This document shows positions 35,334-47,520 of a stretch of DNA of 64,000 nucleotides, piece after piece. The stretch comes from Chamaecrista fasciculata (Eukaryota > Streptophyta > Magnoliopsida > Fabales > Fabaceae), in contig QANZ01000493.1 of the NCBI GenBank assembly GCA_003254925.1, forward strand, positions 6,374 through 70,373, read 5' to 3'. How positions within the stretch are numbered: the first letter of the stretch is position 1; each line of letters begins with the position of its first letter. The translations under genes and the position numbers were made by a program. The notes below the pieces were generated by a model that ran no database searches, had not been told where the DNA came from, and saw only the letters and a list, made by a program, of their open reading frames with translations.

Positions 35334-38300
35334 GGTGGTCAGTATCAGTAGCCCAAAGCTGGTTTGAGCGCTTTGTTTTGTCTGTTTAAGGTTCAATTAC
35401 AAGGATGTAAGTGATAGAATACTGTGAATTTAAATGTTATTCTGGTGTCTGTTCCTTTGTCTTTTCATCTTGTCTACTTTTGAAAATGAATGAGGTGAAC
35501 TTCTAACCAGATTAAACATCACTTCTTGGCACCTGCTCAGAAAGCAAGCAGGTTGTTTCATCTGGTGGAAATTTGTCCAAAATGTTGATAGAATTTTATT
35601 GAACTGTTTTCTGGTGAATATTGTTTTCTACATCGCATACCGTTATTTTCATCCTACAATAACAGTATATATTTCTCTAGAAACTCTAGAAAATTTGAAT
35701 CTAGAGATTATTTCTTGCGAAGCAATACTAATTCCACCTTGTTAGAATCCATTATTTTCATCAATTTAGACTGCCCATTGTTCTTATCATAAGAAAAAGT
35801 TACATGCATCTTATTTCTTGCGAAGCAATACTAATTCACACGTGAAGTTACATTTAATTTAACCAATTATATAAAATTTTTACAGTAAATTATTAAATGA
35901 TATAAGAATACCAATCGTCACCTGGCCTATTCCCAGTTTTCTAGCTGATTAAAATGTTATTTCATGCGTATTTTCGGTGCTATATATAATGACTTATCAC
36001 TTACGAGTATTACTCTTGTTTTGTCATCCTATTCCCAGTTTTAACCTTCAAATATTTCCTGAACTAATGAGAAAGATCAACTAAAAAAGATGTAACTTGT
36101 CTTTCTTAATATAAATTATAATACTTAAAAATGGAACATGTTCTCAAAGCAACCAATTAGAAAATCGATATCATCCATAACATCACACATTGATTACTCG
36201 TACTTTGTTTTTACTTTTTGAAGGCTTCTCTCATCCTCCTTTTGTTTGGTGTAAAGAATATATAATATTACGAAGAAAAAAAGGAATTTATGAAGCATGC
36301 GTATATTATTGGTTATAGATAGAAAAAACTAGTTGTTGCCCAGAGATGCTTTGTGCTTGTCACATTGATAGATTTCCCCTTCTAGTAGGAAGCATCTAAA
36401 TTTCTTGCCACTTATCGTTTATTAATTATTAATTATCAATTGACAAATAAAAATCTTACACAAGTTATGATCTTTATATAAAACGTCAAAAGCATGATTT
36501 TTGTGGGGTTATGGAATCAATGCCCGTGATTATACATGAAAGAATGGAAGATATTCACAGCATAGCCTCTGAAAGAGAAAGAGCGATGTTGATAATTAAT
36601 GATATATAATATAATTAGACATTAGACATATATATACATATATATATATATATATACATCTTTAGCTTTGTCGTTTACTTCGTAGCTTGAATCATAAATT
36701 AAATTCACAACTCACAATACAAGTGGATGTAAGTTGTAAGTAACACTGCCTGCCAGCAACTATTTGTTTTATTCTGATTATTGTCTTGTGGCTATATATA
36801 TATATATATAGATAAAGAGGAATATAATATATTAATTCAGAAATAGTATATTAATTCATGTACTTACGTTTTATTATAAACGATAAATGTTTCTAATATT
36901 AAGCAATTCTGTGTTTATATATCCTGATAAGCAACTACTCAGTAGCCAGTGGCAGCTGGAAGAACAAATTATCAATATATTGCGTTAAATTACCTAAAAT
37001 TATATATTAAGTACATATAGATAATATAACAGAATATTCATCTTAGTTACATATAAAATATTAAAATTATAATAAATAAATTTTCAACTTTTTATTATTA
37101 TTTTAAAAACATAATAATTATTATCATCATTTAATATTAGATTTAAAGCTTATTTTATTAAAATAAGTTATACAAAATCAACATATATACATGCAATTCA
37201 ATATATGGAAAGATTGTTACAATATATATCAATATATTTTTGTCTCTTGGGATAAAGATATTATAATTCATACAGATTCAAGCAGTTAATGAAGTAGTCA
37301 GTAGAAAATAAATGAGTCGGCCAAAACTTCAGCTTGTTTTGATTTTGAAGTCAAATTGAAGCATAGAAAGAAAAAGATACTTCTGCATCAAGAGATCAGA
37401 GGTAGAAAGAAGAGTTCATTGAGAATGTGCAAGTTGCAAATGCTTTAATTTAGATCTCTACGCAAGTTATATCACAGTTAAAGTCATATAGAAAGAAATA
37501 ACAAGTGGACTTTTAGGTACCAACTTGTTGAACCAAATAACCAATGTTTAGGGAGTGTATTTCCTCTTCTTAATGTGTATTTATTATTATGTTTGTATTT
37601 TAGGAGTACCACTTATCTAACTTGTCCAGCATTTTAGGGTTTCAAAACAGCTTTTTTTAAGTACCCTATATTTTGATAAAGCATAAATTTGTTGTAAACT
37701 TGTAATACTTATAATTGCTGAAAAATATAAAATCATTATTTAATTATTTATAACATTGTTTTTTTCATTGTTTTACTTATCCAAACACAAACTTATTCTC
37801 GTCTCTCACAACATTTTTTAAAACTCCATTAAAAAATCATTTTAATTTTTTTTTTTAAAAAAACTAAACAAACTACTATCAGTCTTGTAACTAGCTATTC
37901 TATGTTTGTATTTCATCATGATTTATATGAAACAGTGTCCAAAAGATCGAGTGATGAATCTGAATTCCAAAAACAGATTTATTGATTATATATTGAAGTC
38001 GACTCTTTTAGCCCTAACTTGCATAAAGGACAAATATTAAAGATCTTTATTCTTAGAATTTATTATAGCTAGGTAAATGATGTATCATAATGTTGTTTAC
38101 AATATTGGATAACCTACTTTACCTTCCATTATATTGGGGATGCAGAAGAGAAGTCAGGGGTCTGGGTAAACTTTGAAATTACCAACAAAATTCAGTAATT
38201 AATGTATTTTAATTTGAGAAATACAGAATAATGTTTTTGTTTAAAAATTAAAGATACCTAATTAAATTATAATTTGACACTGATATAATACCAACAAACC

Positions 38301-38979
38301 ACTCAAATTATTCAACTCTTAACTAATTTTGATATCCCTTGAATAAAATTTTAAATTCAAAATTATATTAATATAATTATTTTTATTAAGAAATTCTTTT
38401 ATTAAAGTCAAGCATAGAACACAAGTCAAATCGAATAAGTAAAATCTCATATGCCAAGTAAAAAAAAAAAAATCTAATACGAGAGAATTCCTTGTGTTGC
38501 GAAGACGGCGAGACCCGTCCTCTCATTCAGTCGTTCCTACTTTTATGCAGTCAAGCGAAAAAAAGTCACAGTAGATATTTCGCTGTTTACTTTATACTTA
38601 GCCAGCAAACGATTTTTATTGACCTCTTAAGAAAGCAAGTTGATAAATTGTTGCAAATATTGCAATGGTTATATATGCACATTCCTTTTTTTCTAATAAG
38701 TACATGTATATAGTAAATACTATAAAGTATGTATGTATGTATATATTTCTAGGTGTCTTACTGCCTTTCACGGCGACAGTTAAGATTTATATATAGCAGA
38801 AGAAAGGATTGCTTGCTAGCTACCTATTTATATTACCAAACAGAAAAACGTACCCTGTGAAAGAATGAATAAATAAGCCCTTCAAAACAAGGCATGTATT
38901 GCAGCGTGATCTAGGGACAAGTACGATTGAAATCAACCTGCTTTTTTGACTTTCCTGGTCAAATTAAAACTGATTATCA

Positions 38980-39014
<35 letters not shown>

Positions 39015-39627
39015 GTTCTGGTGGCGGTAAATAATTGGTTCATATAAATGTTGAGAACTTTTTCATCACAGCAAATTGAAAAAGTTCAACTAATTATTAC
39101 TCATACATATACGTGGAATTTAGACAAGGGATGCATGCCATGTATAGAATAGGGTGTGTATTGGGCAGAGATATAAAGCAGGCAGTACCAACTTGTAGTG
39201 TTGGGTTGTGGAAGGATGAGACCGCCACTTCAGAGAATGAGACAAGAAAGTTGATAAAGATTCCTTTCCTATACATATATGGCTCTATATTAATATAAAT
39301 TAAATATTTATTCTTCTCCCAATTATCACAATAATGGAATCATAACAGCCCAACATGCCATATCAAGAGTACTAAACCCTACACAAATAGCTCACAAAAG
39401 ACAAGTACCTATGTAGTTAATTTTACTCTCTCTATGCATCTGCAGCCTGGAAAACAACGTACGACTCACCAGCTTAATTTCAACAACTAAAAATTGTAAA
39501 TTTGATCATATCATGTTTTCTAAAGTCGATCTCTCTACCTTCAAATATATATATATATATATAGCTAAATGAAATTTATGCTTCATTTACTTAACTCGAT
39601 TAAGTACCATATATATGTTTTGTTTCA
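35334..39627. other. Long AT-rich intergenic region
   Basis: No gene is recognised on either strand over about 4.3 kb. The first ~150 bases are likely Nudix 3' untranslated region. There are TA repeats near 36631-36654, 36795-36811 and 38998-39014 and a CT run at 38981-38997. A 20-base phrase TCTTGCGAAGCAATACTAAT... occurs twice (about 35714-35734 and 35816-35836). A patch at about 38480-38770 has more balanced composition but matches nothing I know. Confidence 0.55.
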
Positions 39628-39635
39628 CTCTATAT

Positions 39636-39811
39636 CAGTGACGGAGCCAGAAATGTTAACAAGGAGGGGCCAGAAATTTTTTTTTAACACTAAAGGAGGG
39701 CCGTTGGGATTATAATGCATACAATTAAATTATATTAGGACTAATTTGTAGTAACTACTAAAATTTTGGGGGGGGCCGTGGCCCCCACCAGCCCCCCTAT
39801 CTCCGTGCCTG
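39636..39811. mobile_element. hAT-type MITE with 8-bp target duplication
   Basis: This 176-bp element has ends CAGTGACGGAGCCAG and, inverted, CAGGCACGGAGATAG. It is flanked by a perfect 8-bp repeat CTCTATAT (39628-39635 and 39812-39819). The interior has G-rich and C-rich arms ('ggggccag', 'gcccccacc'). The 'TGACGGAGCC' end is common in plant hAT MITEs. Non-coding. Confidence 0.85.
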
Positions 39812-39819
39812 CTCTATAT

Positions 39820-40896
39820 AGATGTATATATGTAGACTCTTGTTCTAATTATTTTGACAATTACATATAATTCATTATAAACCTATTTTTTAATCTTTAA
39901 ATTTGTTTTAAAATTATGATTTAATCCTTAAATATTAAGAATAGATTATTTGTTGCTTAATTTTTTTTTTACAAACACCAGCTATCTAATCCCAGAAACA
40001 TTATTCATAAGGACTAACTAAGTAGTTTGTGTTTGTAAAAAAAATAGAGATAAAAAAGATATTTAAGGACTAAAAATATATTATCTCTTAATAATCACAG
40101 AATGAAATTCATGACCACAATTTTTTCGCAAAAGAATGTTCATATATATATATACACACACACACATATATATATNCTATATAAGGAATAAGCAAAATGG
40201 TGTTGAAGGGAAAAAGAATTTGAAGCACAAAATATAATCTTGCTTTCATATTAAGTGAGCAGACTTTAGTTTGATAACAGAACATGTACAGCCAAATATA
40301 TATATATATATATATATATACCTGCATCTTCAAATGAACTAATTAACTAATTGATCGATGAGAAGGACGGTTACGATAAAGACTACACAGAGTGTGCTTG
40401 CTTTCCATCCGGAAACTAGCAAGCAGGTACTTGTCTTGTGTGTAGCTTGCTAGTTCAATTCTTGATCATTCATTATTGTCCTATTGAAAGAAAAGTTTTC
40501 CTTGGTTGGGCCTTTTAGTAATGTATGATTATCACATGTAGTTGATATTAAGTTTTGTCTGTGAGTGGCATCCGGCCAATTCTGGATCATTCTGGCATCC
40601 ACCCGTGAAAATGAAACACTTAAATGTAAATAATTAAAGATTAAAGATTTGATGTGGGAGCTAGAAATGAGGTAGCTAGAGTCCAGCGTAGCAGGAGATC
40701 CGTAGGTTATGAAGAATTGATATAATTAAGAATAGGAAGAAATAAAATGAAAGCATAGATTAGATGAATTGATAGAAATTGAAGCAAAGATGAGTATGAA
40801 GATGAAAGAGTTAATAACAAGATTTGTGGAAGGTGGTTGTAGATATATAGAGATAGGAATTAATAATTGAGTGGAAAGGGGAGATGGAGGAGAAGA
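39820..40896. other. AT-rich region downstream of the VQ gene
   Basis: No gene is recognised. It contains a CA/TA microsatellite interrupted by an N (40142-40176) and a TA repeat (40298-40320). The part next to 40897 is probably 3' untranslated region of the VQ gene. Confidence 0.5.
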
Positions 40897-41241
40897 TTAC
40901 AGTAGTGCATCGAGCGTGGTGAGGAGGTGATGAAATTGGTGAAAGGCCTGAGTCGTCTCCTCCAGTTGCAGGCCTTGTTGATCATAACAATTAGGGTCCA
41001 CATCCACTACTTGTTGATAAGATTGAGGCATAACAGTAGCAGTGGTGGTGATGCTGATGTCATCATGGTGAGTCCCACTCATGGCGTGCTGGCCGGTGAG
41101 TTGCTGAACCAAGGCTCTGAACTGGGAAGCGCTGGCGTTGACCATTATGGGGTTCGAGATGTACACCACCTTTATGCCTTCCACTTCCTCCTTCTTCTTC
41201 CCCTTATTGCTTCTTCTCTCTTTTCTCTCTCTCTCCCTCAT
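40897..41241 (-). CDS. VQ-motif protein
   Basis: VQ proteins are small plant regulators that bind WRKY transcription factors (mainly group I and IIc) and MAP kinase targets, acting in defence and development. This is a single exon of 114 codons, as most VQ genes are. After a basic, Lys/Arg/Glu-rich N-terminus it has VVYISNPIMVNA and then the VQ core FRALVQQLTG (FxxxVQxLTG, residues about 42-51), with a Gln/His-rich tail ending LLTTLDALL. The pattern resembles the short VQ1/VQ10 subgroup. The start is the first ATG of the frame, about 60 bases below a TATA-like box. A later internal Met (at residue 33) would cut the protein just before the VQ motif and is less likely. Confidence 0.9.
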   Translation of the reverse strand: MRERERKERRSNKGKKKEEVEGIKVVYISNPIMVNASASQFRALVQQLTGQHAMSGTHHDDISITTTATVMPQSYQQVVDVDPNCYDQQGLQLEETTQAFHQFHHLLTTLDALL

Positions 41242-41298
41242 CCCTATCTACGGATGCTTCTCAACTTCACAACTTTTGCTTTACGCTCTGTGTGTATG

Positions 41299-41312
41299 TG
41301 TATATATATACT
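41299..41312 (-). promoter_or_regulatory. TATA-like box of the VQ gene
   Basis: GTATATATATACAC on the minus strand lies about 60-70 bases upstream of the VQ start codon, which is a suitable place for a core promoter. Confidence 0.5.
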
Positions 41313-42089
41313 CAGAGGAAGGCCGCGCGTGTGGCCTTTATTTCCTGCCACATCCCACCTAATTGCCTCCTTTAAATCTAATTTACTTCCCTGCATTCAA
41401 TTCCAACCACACTCCCCCCCCTATTCTATTCTTATTCTATTTATGCCCCCCCAAATTAATTAACTACATTTTAAAACATGACAACCAATTCTATACAACT
41501 CTTATTTTTTTCATAAATAAATTCTTCAAAACAAATCAAATTATCATTCTTATTGTATTCTACTTTCATGGATAAATAATTTTACACAAATAATTATTTT
41601 TATTATTATCAATTAGAATAAGAATTATTATTTATAATTTTATCATTCTTATTGTATTCTACTTCAAAACAAACTATTATTCTAATTCATAATAATAAAA
41701 ATAATTATTTGTGTAAAATTAAATATTTATGAACTCTTTTGTCACTTTTCATTTTTTATAAATAAAAAATTGTATAATGTCCAAAATTCAAAAGAATTTA
41801 TTACATTTTAGTGAAAATAAAAATTGTTAGAGATTTATAATTTTTAAAAGTTTTACTTTATTTTATAAATAATAACTTCTGTTTTTATTAATTGTGAAAA
41901 GAATAACAACTAAAAAGGGTGAAGCTCTGGAAAATTTTAACTGACCACAACAGAAGTGTTATCTAAAAATGGAGCTCAACGTCACACTCTGCTCTCAGGG
42001 GTGATACACGCGCCAAACCTGCGGATGGGGATCTGGCCATCGCGGACAAACCCGGATTTCCGATGCCCTCGCTGCATCATTCATGCCGA

Positions 42090-42152
42090 CACGTGGCTAC
42101 ACAACGCCCCGTTGGATTACTGACGTAAGCAGTCCAATCCCTCATGACGTCA
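42090..42152. promoter_or_regulatory. G-box plus paired TGACG (as-1-like) sites upstream of the VQ gene
   Basis: CACGTG lies at 42090-42095, then TGACG at 42121-42125 and the palindrome TGACGTCA at 42145-42152. Two TGACG cores 24 bases apart resemble an as-1-type element, the binding site of TGA bZIP factors. They lie in a locally GC-richer island (about 41985-42160), some 850-910 bases upstream of the VQ start. Binding is inferred only. Confidence 0.45.
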
Positions 42153-42564
42153 TATATATTCCAGGATTATATTTACAAAATAAAAACAAAATGTTATCAG
42201 TTATAATACCATAACTAGTTGTACAAAACAATTTTGGCAAGTTTCTTATTCCTGTTGAGAACCCTTATATTAAAGATATATTAAAAAAAAACTTGTCTAA
42301 GTTTAGTCATTTTTTTAATTATAATATTTGTATATGATAAATTTAGTTAATTACTTTCACTCTTAACAAATACTTTTATTTGTTGTTAGCAAACAATTTC
42401 CTCTGAAGATATTTTTTATGTTACTTAAATATTACAAACTTTGTTTAATACAAAACTTATTTAAATTATATTATTTTTGTTATTTTAAGCCTATCAAAAT
42501 ATGCAAAGTTTAGTTGGCTAACAACCTAAAGTTGATGAGGTGCTCTCGTGGGGTTGTACTGTTG

Positions 42565-43448
42565 GGCACTGGATCCTCTACCGTAAGTTTTTGGTGCTGT
42601 GCCTGCTGTCCCACAAATCTGAACCATTAATCAAATCTAACAATTTATATTATGCCACGTGTCATCTCTTCTTTTTCCTCAATTTGCACCCAATTTTTTT
42701 CTCCTCCATGGTTGCAAGTTCAAATCGTTGCCGTTGAGTGACACTTCCTTCGACGATTGGCCAAGGCGTCGATGAAGGTGGACTTATCGGAGCTACTAGT
42801 GCCCATCAAATTGATGTCGCCGCCGACATCGACGTCAAGAGGTGTTTCGCCGCCATTCCCGGCGACTTCTTTTCGATCGTCAGCGTCATATTCGAGCTCG
42901 GCGTTGTTAGAGTTGATAAATGGCGGTAACATAAGCCCAACATCGCTGTTGAGTGAAAATTCCGTTGAGTCCAGCGTCAACGTTCAAAACGAAGCCGTCA
43001 AATCTCGCCGTCGAATCTCGCCGCCGACGCCAATGGTGAATACTTGTTAATGTGCTTTTGTGAAGAAGGCACTAAATAACTAGATTGGGTTATCTTCGCA
43101 CTGTGCACCGATTAAGTTATACTATACACTTAATGTTTCAATCCACCTTCTGAACCTGCATCGGCTACATCACTATTCAACAACGGCGGCAGCGGCAGCA
43201 ACAAACGGCTACGACAATGATGAACAACGGCGGCAGAGAATCGCAACAGTGATGAACGGGGCTGGCCAAAATATGAAATTGCGAAGGAAATCTGAAAACC
43301 TATTTTAGAGAAACAATGGTCCAGTGAAAACCAAAGAAAATAATAAGAGACACGTGGCGATTGGGCTTCCCATCAGATTAAATGAATGGCTCTGATTACG
43401 TGAACAGCAGAGACAGCATGAAATGGTCACGGTAGAGGATCCACTCCC
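42565..43448. mobile_element. Pack-MULE-like element carrying a captured gene fragment
   Basis: The TIRs are about 130 bases. The left begins GGCACTGGATCCTCTACCGT, the right (inverted) GGGAGTGGATCCTCTACCGT, with further matches at 'AATCTGAACCATT' and 'GCCACGTGTC'. A perfect 9-bp duplication GTACTGTTG flanks it (42556-42564 and 43449-43457). The interior (42720-43260) is GC-rich with coding-like composition, unlike the TIRs, as expected for acquired host sequence. No transposase is present. Confidence 0.8.
42735..42980 (-). pseudogene. Captured fragment, probably of an ABCG half-transporter (P-loop region)
   Basis: The minus-strand frame ends with ...LMGTSSSDKSTFIDALANRR. ABCG half-size transporters have GxSGxGKSTLIDALANR at this place, so about 12-14 residues agree, while the Walker A glycines are replaced by Ser/Asp. 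ATP binding would not be expected. The preceding part, with PLDVDVGGDI, fits less well. A short frame of about 86 codons is left inside the Pack-MULE. The identification rests on this one motif and is moderate. Confidence 0.45.
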
Positions 43449-43457
43449 GTACTGTTG

Positions 43458-44204
43458 TAGCCTGATGGGGACAATTGGTTCATTGGGAATAATCCACTGC
43501 AGTTAAAGGCTCATCAAATAACTCCATCTTATTTTGTCTCAAGTTAAATTACAGTACATATATATATGAACACAATTGATTTGTTTGGGTGGCCTTTAAT
43601 TTCCCTTTATTTCCATCACTACTACTATACTAGAGTTACATTGCTTAAAATGATGTTTGTGTGGCCATTTATCTTCTGTATCTCCATTCCATTAAATTAA
43701 ATTTTATATTAATAAAAATATTTTATTTTATGAGTCTGAATCCAAATATAAAGATTTGACTATTTATAAACTTTGGATCGGATATGAAATTTGATTTTGA
43801 TATTTGTTCACATTTGAATCCAAATTTAAAAATGGCAAAAATACTTTTTTCGTCTTCCAACTTTACATTAATTTTTAATTCCTTCTTCATATTTGTTTAC
43901 TTTAATTTTGTTCACAAATTTTCATATTTTGTTCTATTTTATCTTTTATTATAACTTTAGCCAAATATTTACAATAAATTCTACATGATTAATAACATAT
44001 ATTGAAAACGGAAAGATAAAATTAAAAAATCATGATTGAGTTATTGACCACTGTATAAAATTTTGAAAATAACATTACCAATAAATAAATATTAGAAACA
44101 AAATTAAAAATTAGTGTAGAATTTAAAAACCACAATAACACTTTTACTTTAATTAAGAATCATAATACTTTCCCTATATTAGTATATCCTACCCCGTTAT
44201 TATA
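43458..44204. other. AT-rich spacer
   Basis: No gene or bounded repeat is recognised. Confidence 0.5.
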
Positions 44205-44397
44205 TCTATACTATATTATATGTGGGAGAAGTCTTTTGGTCGTCCTCTCATTTATACTAAGATAAAATTATTATATGTAATTAAAATAAGAGAAAACTTA
44301 CTATTTGGTCTTTCTTTTTTAACTGAATCAACAATTTGGTCCCTCATTTATTTTATATACATATTTACGTGTCCGTTAGGGCACGCAAAACCCCTAG
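44205..44397 (+). mobile_element. Short non-autonomous Helitron
   Basis: It begins TCTATACTATATTATATG after an A and ends CTAG before a T, as Helitrons do. Just before the 3' end is a 7-bp hairpin, CGTGTCC-GTTA-GGGCACG (one G-U pair), followed by CAAAACCCCTAG. There are no TIRs and no target duplication, as expected. It is 193 bp long with no coding capacity. A related copy lies at 47521-47824. Confidence 0.75.
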
Positions 44398-45889
44398 TGT
44401 GTATATATATATATATATATCAATTATTCTCTACAGATATTTTGCCACAAAATGGGCTCTACCAAGCCTTGCATCTTATCCCATCAAAAAGTCCAAAAGT
44501 TCAGAGTTACGTGGTATGGTTAGTAGCGAGAAGCGTTAGAATTTCAAAGTGTATCATATATGGAGTTTATCTAAGTCATACATTTTTCCATTCCACGTGC
44601 CTTGACCTTTGTACCAACTAAAAACAATTAAAACATTGAGGAAAACGCATCCATTACAATTACCATCGATGCAACAAATCTTTTGAATTATTACTAATGC
44701 CAAGTGGGTGGCAGGCTGTGTGTCTATAGTATATGGTTTTGATTTTGAATTTATCATAAATAAAATATTGACATGTAGATTTTTAATTAAAATAAGATTA
44801 ATTAATGAATATGTATATTGCAATCATCAATATGAGTTCCGTTTATGTAGAGAAAACTAAAAGGGACGAAAACATAAAATAAATTTACCGTTCGAGTCAA
44901 TCATGATGATAACAATATTGCGACGGAGAAAATTAAATTATGTCTAGAAACAAATATAAACGGTTGCATATTGGCATACTGCTTTGATTGGATTTGATTT
45001 ATTCGAGTTCGTGAAGAATNCATACTATGCTTTGATTGGATTTGATTTATTCGAGTTCGTGAAGAATGTTGTGGTGTTGGTTATCGTTGGAATTATTCTA
45101 CACTCTTAGATGATTTTCTCTACTTTTTAATTTCATTTCTTATGGTGACTTTTTCTGCTATTAACAGATCTTTTAAACTTGCTGCGGATTGGCTAACAAA
45201 AGAAGTTTCTCGGAGGATGTGCCTCATTAGTTGGGTCTCTACACCCGAATCCTCTTTTTTTTTTTTATTTCTGGAAGTTGGATCGGTTAACTCCTTTAAC
45301 AACATCTAACTCTTCAGGCATTGGATAAATGTATCTCCTAGGTGTTTCTTTTTCTTTATTTTTTTTTCTTTTCATTGTAATGGCCAAAAGAAAAATATAA
45401 ACGGTTGCTGAAAAGCAAAGACGACCAAGGAAAACTAACAATACCGAGTCATCACGTAATGTGAATCCCAGATCATAGGGAGCACATGCGTTGAATAAAT
45501 ATGAATAATGCAACATATGAAGTCGTGTTGAGTCCTTGACTATAGCCACACAATAATAATTCCTTAATAGACTCTAATAACAAGATTAAATTTTAGGGAC
45601 TAATCTGTAATTCTAGAATAAATTTAAGTACTACAAAATAAATTTTCTTTATGTTTAAATATATTAAATAAATAGATAAAGACAAAAATATATTATTAAT
45701 CATAGATATTAGACAAAAATTATCTTTTTTATTTGATTTTTTCTTTGTTGAATCTGTTTTTATTTGTCATTTCATTTATTATGAAATAGAGTCAAACTAC
45801 CGGGTACCAAAATGTAATTTACCCTAAACATAAAAGCATCCTCCTTTTCTGGCCAAATAAATAAATAATATAAATAAAGGTATCCTCCT
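44398..45889. other. AT-rich region with an assembly overlap
   Basis: No gene is recognised. The frames at 45120-45549 (61 and 94 codons, minus) show no known domain. Around 45020 a ~45-base segment appears twice with an N between (see findings). An isolated end of the MITE type of 2446-2752 lies near 45800-45830. Confidence 0.5.
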
Positions 45890-46260
45890 GTTAATTTGGT
45901 AATTTGGTAGTTGTTAGCCAAATTGTAATTTTGGCCATTTATTTTTTTTAGAAGTTACAATCTAATTATTTTTTTTGTTGCGATTTTGATTTTATAGCTT
46001 TATCAAAAGTTTTACTCATTAGTCACAATGACTGAATATAAGTATAGTTATATCTCTCTCATTTTAAGTTGAATTGTGATACTTTTAAAGAGTTATTTAT
46101 TTATTTAGTTAGAATCGTAAGTCAACAAAGTAAAATTAGAGTTCAAAAGTAAATGACTTGTTTTATAGTCCAATGAGCAAAGTTAGTTATATATATTTTT
46201 CTCATTTCAAGTTTAATTACTACAAGTTCAGAAGTACATATTACTTTTCAGGAATCTTTT
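45890..46260. mobile_element. Decayed copy of the 22369-type Mutator-like element
   Basis: Phrases such as 'agcaaagttagttatata...tctcatttcaagttt' and 'gttagaatcgtaagtcaacaaagt' parallel the core of the elements at 22369-23198 and 46972-47495. The ends are not clear. Presumed old remnant. Confidence 0.4.
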
Positions 46261-46962
46261 TTCATATGTGTGTCTTTCCATTTTCCTTTGGTAATTAATA
46301 TTAGTATTATAATTAAGCATACTTAGATAAAGCGAAGAAGGAATTGATAAGTAGCTAGGTAACTAGTAGATGCGATATGAACAAGATCATAGAATAGCAA
46401 AATAAAATGAAGTCTGACAGAAAACGATGTGATTAAATAGAAAAAACAGAACAAAACAAAACAAAACAAATTTAGTATGGACTATGTGCGAAGAATGCTT
46501 AGTTAGATATAAGAGTGGAGATCTAGCTACTTGACACGTTTTCAGAGTTGCATTGCATCTTGGACACCCGAAGATGCTAACTGCGTTTGACAATGCTTAT
46601 TAGTTTCCAAGTCTTGCTAATTCACTTTAATCTCTATCTACGACTATGACGGATTAGTATAAATTCCAAAACCTTGAAAACTTCATCTTCTACTAATTCC
46701 TTAATGCTTAATTATCCGTTCACATTGAATATATATATATATCCTGGAAATTCAAGATATTTTTCAGCAGCCTAGTTATAAGCAACTTAATAAGTTATAG
46801 TCTGAGTACGTCTTTTTCGCTATTGATTAAAGGTTGATTTTTTTTTAAAAAAAAACAAATGTATAGACTCGATTTATCTATCAAGTTTTAATAAGTTCTA
46901 CTAACTAAAAAAGTCATATGCACTACTGTACCAAAAAAAAAAGTCATATGCGATCATTAATT
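46261..46962. other. AT-rich spacer
   Basis: No gene or clear repeat is recognised. A TA run lies at 46729-46742. Confidence 0.45.
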
Positions 46963-46971
46963 AAGTTTTTA

Positions 46972-47495
46972 GGCCAAAAACCTCAAATTGGTCCCTTATG
47001 CATGGGATGAATCTCAAATTTGTCCCTTTGTTTCATTTTTTTCAAATTGGTCCTACTTATTTCTATAATTTCTCGAATTGGTCTACAAAATACTGAATAT
47101 GGTCATATCGATCTCTTTCATTTCAAGTTTGAATACGACAAATTTAGAACTATGGGTTTATTTTCACGAGTATTTTGGGACTGCCAACAAACGAAATCAA
47201 ATCAGGTATCGAAAAGTGGATGTCTCATTTCATGGTTAAACAAGTAAAGTTGGTAATATTTCTCTCATTTTTAGTCTAAATGTGACAAGTTCAAAACTAA
47301 ATGCTAACTCTTGAAAAGCCTATTCTTTGCTCAATTGAGATAGTTAGCAAATGAGGTCAAATCGCATATCGAAAATAGGTTTAAGGCTAATTTGAGAGTT
47401 TATGAAAACGTGTAGAACCAATCTACAACAAAAAAAATAAAAGGACTAATTTGAAATCCACTCTATACAGAAAGTACCAATTTGAGGTTTTGGCC
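46972..47495. mobile_element. Mutator-like element with GGCCA ends
   Basis: The ends are GGCCAAAAACCTCAAATTGG and its inverse (CCAATTTGAGGTTTTGGCC), with further inverted phrases 'CAAATTTGTCCC'. Flanks AAGTTTTTA (46963-46971) and AAGTTCTTA (47496-47504) form a 9-bp duplication with one mismatch. The core is homologous to the minus-strand frame region of the elements at 22369 and 24146, but here that frame is broken by a stop. Non-autonomous. Confidence 0.8.
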
Positions 47496-47520
47496 AAGTT
47501 CTTATTATATATATATATAT

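Noticed and set aside
41985-42160. Possible pararetrovirus-like promoter remnant because of the tandem TGACG motif
   Set aside because: No viral coding sequence or other viral signature nearby. Such motifs are ordinary in plant promoters.
44336-44823. Frames around the Helitron end
   Set aside because: No domain; they include TA repeat translation.
45120-45549. Two minus-strand frames of 61 and 94 codons
   Set aside because: Considered as a possible decayed gene, but no family was recognised and there are no convincing splice links. Left unannotated.
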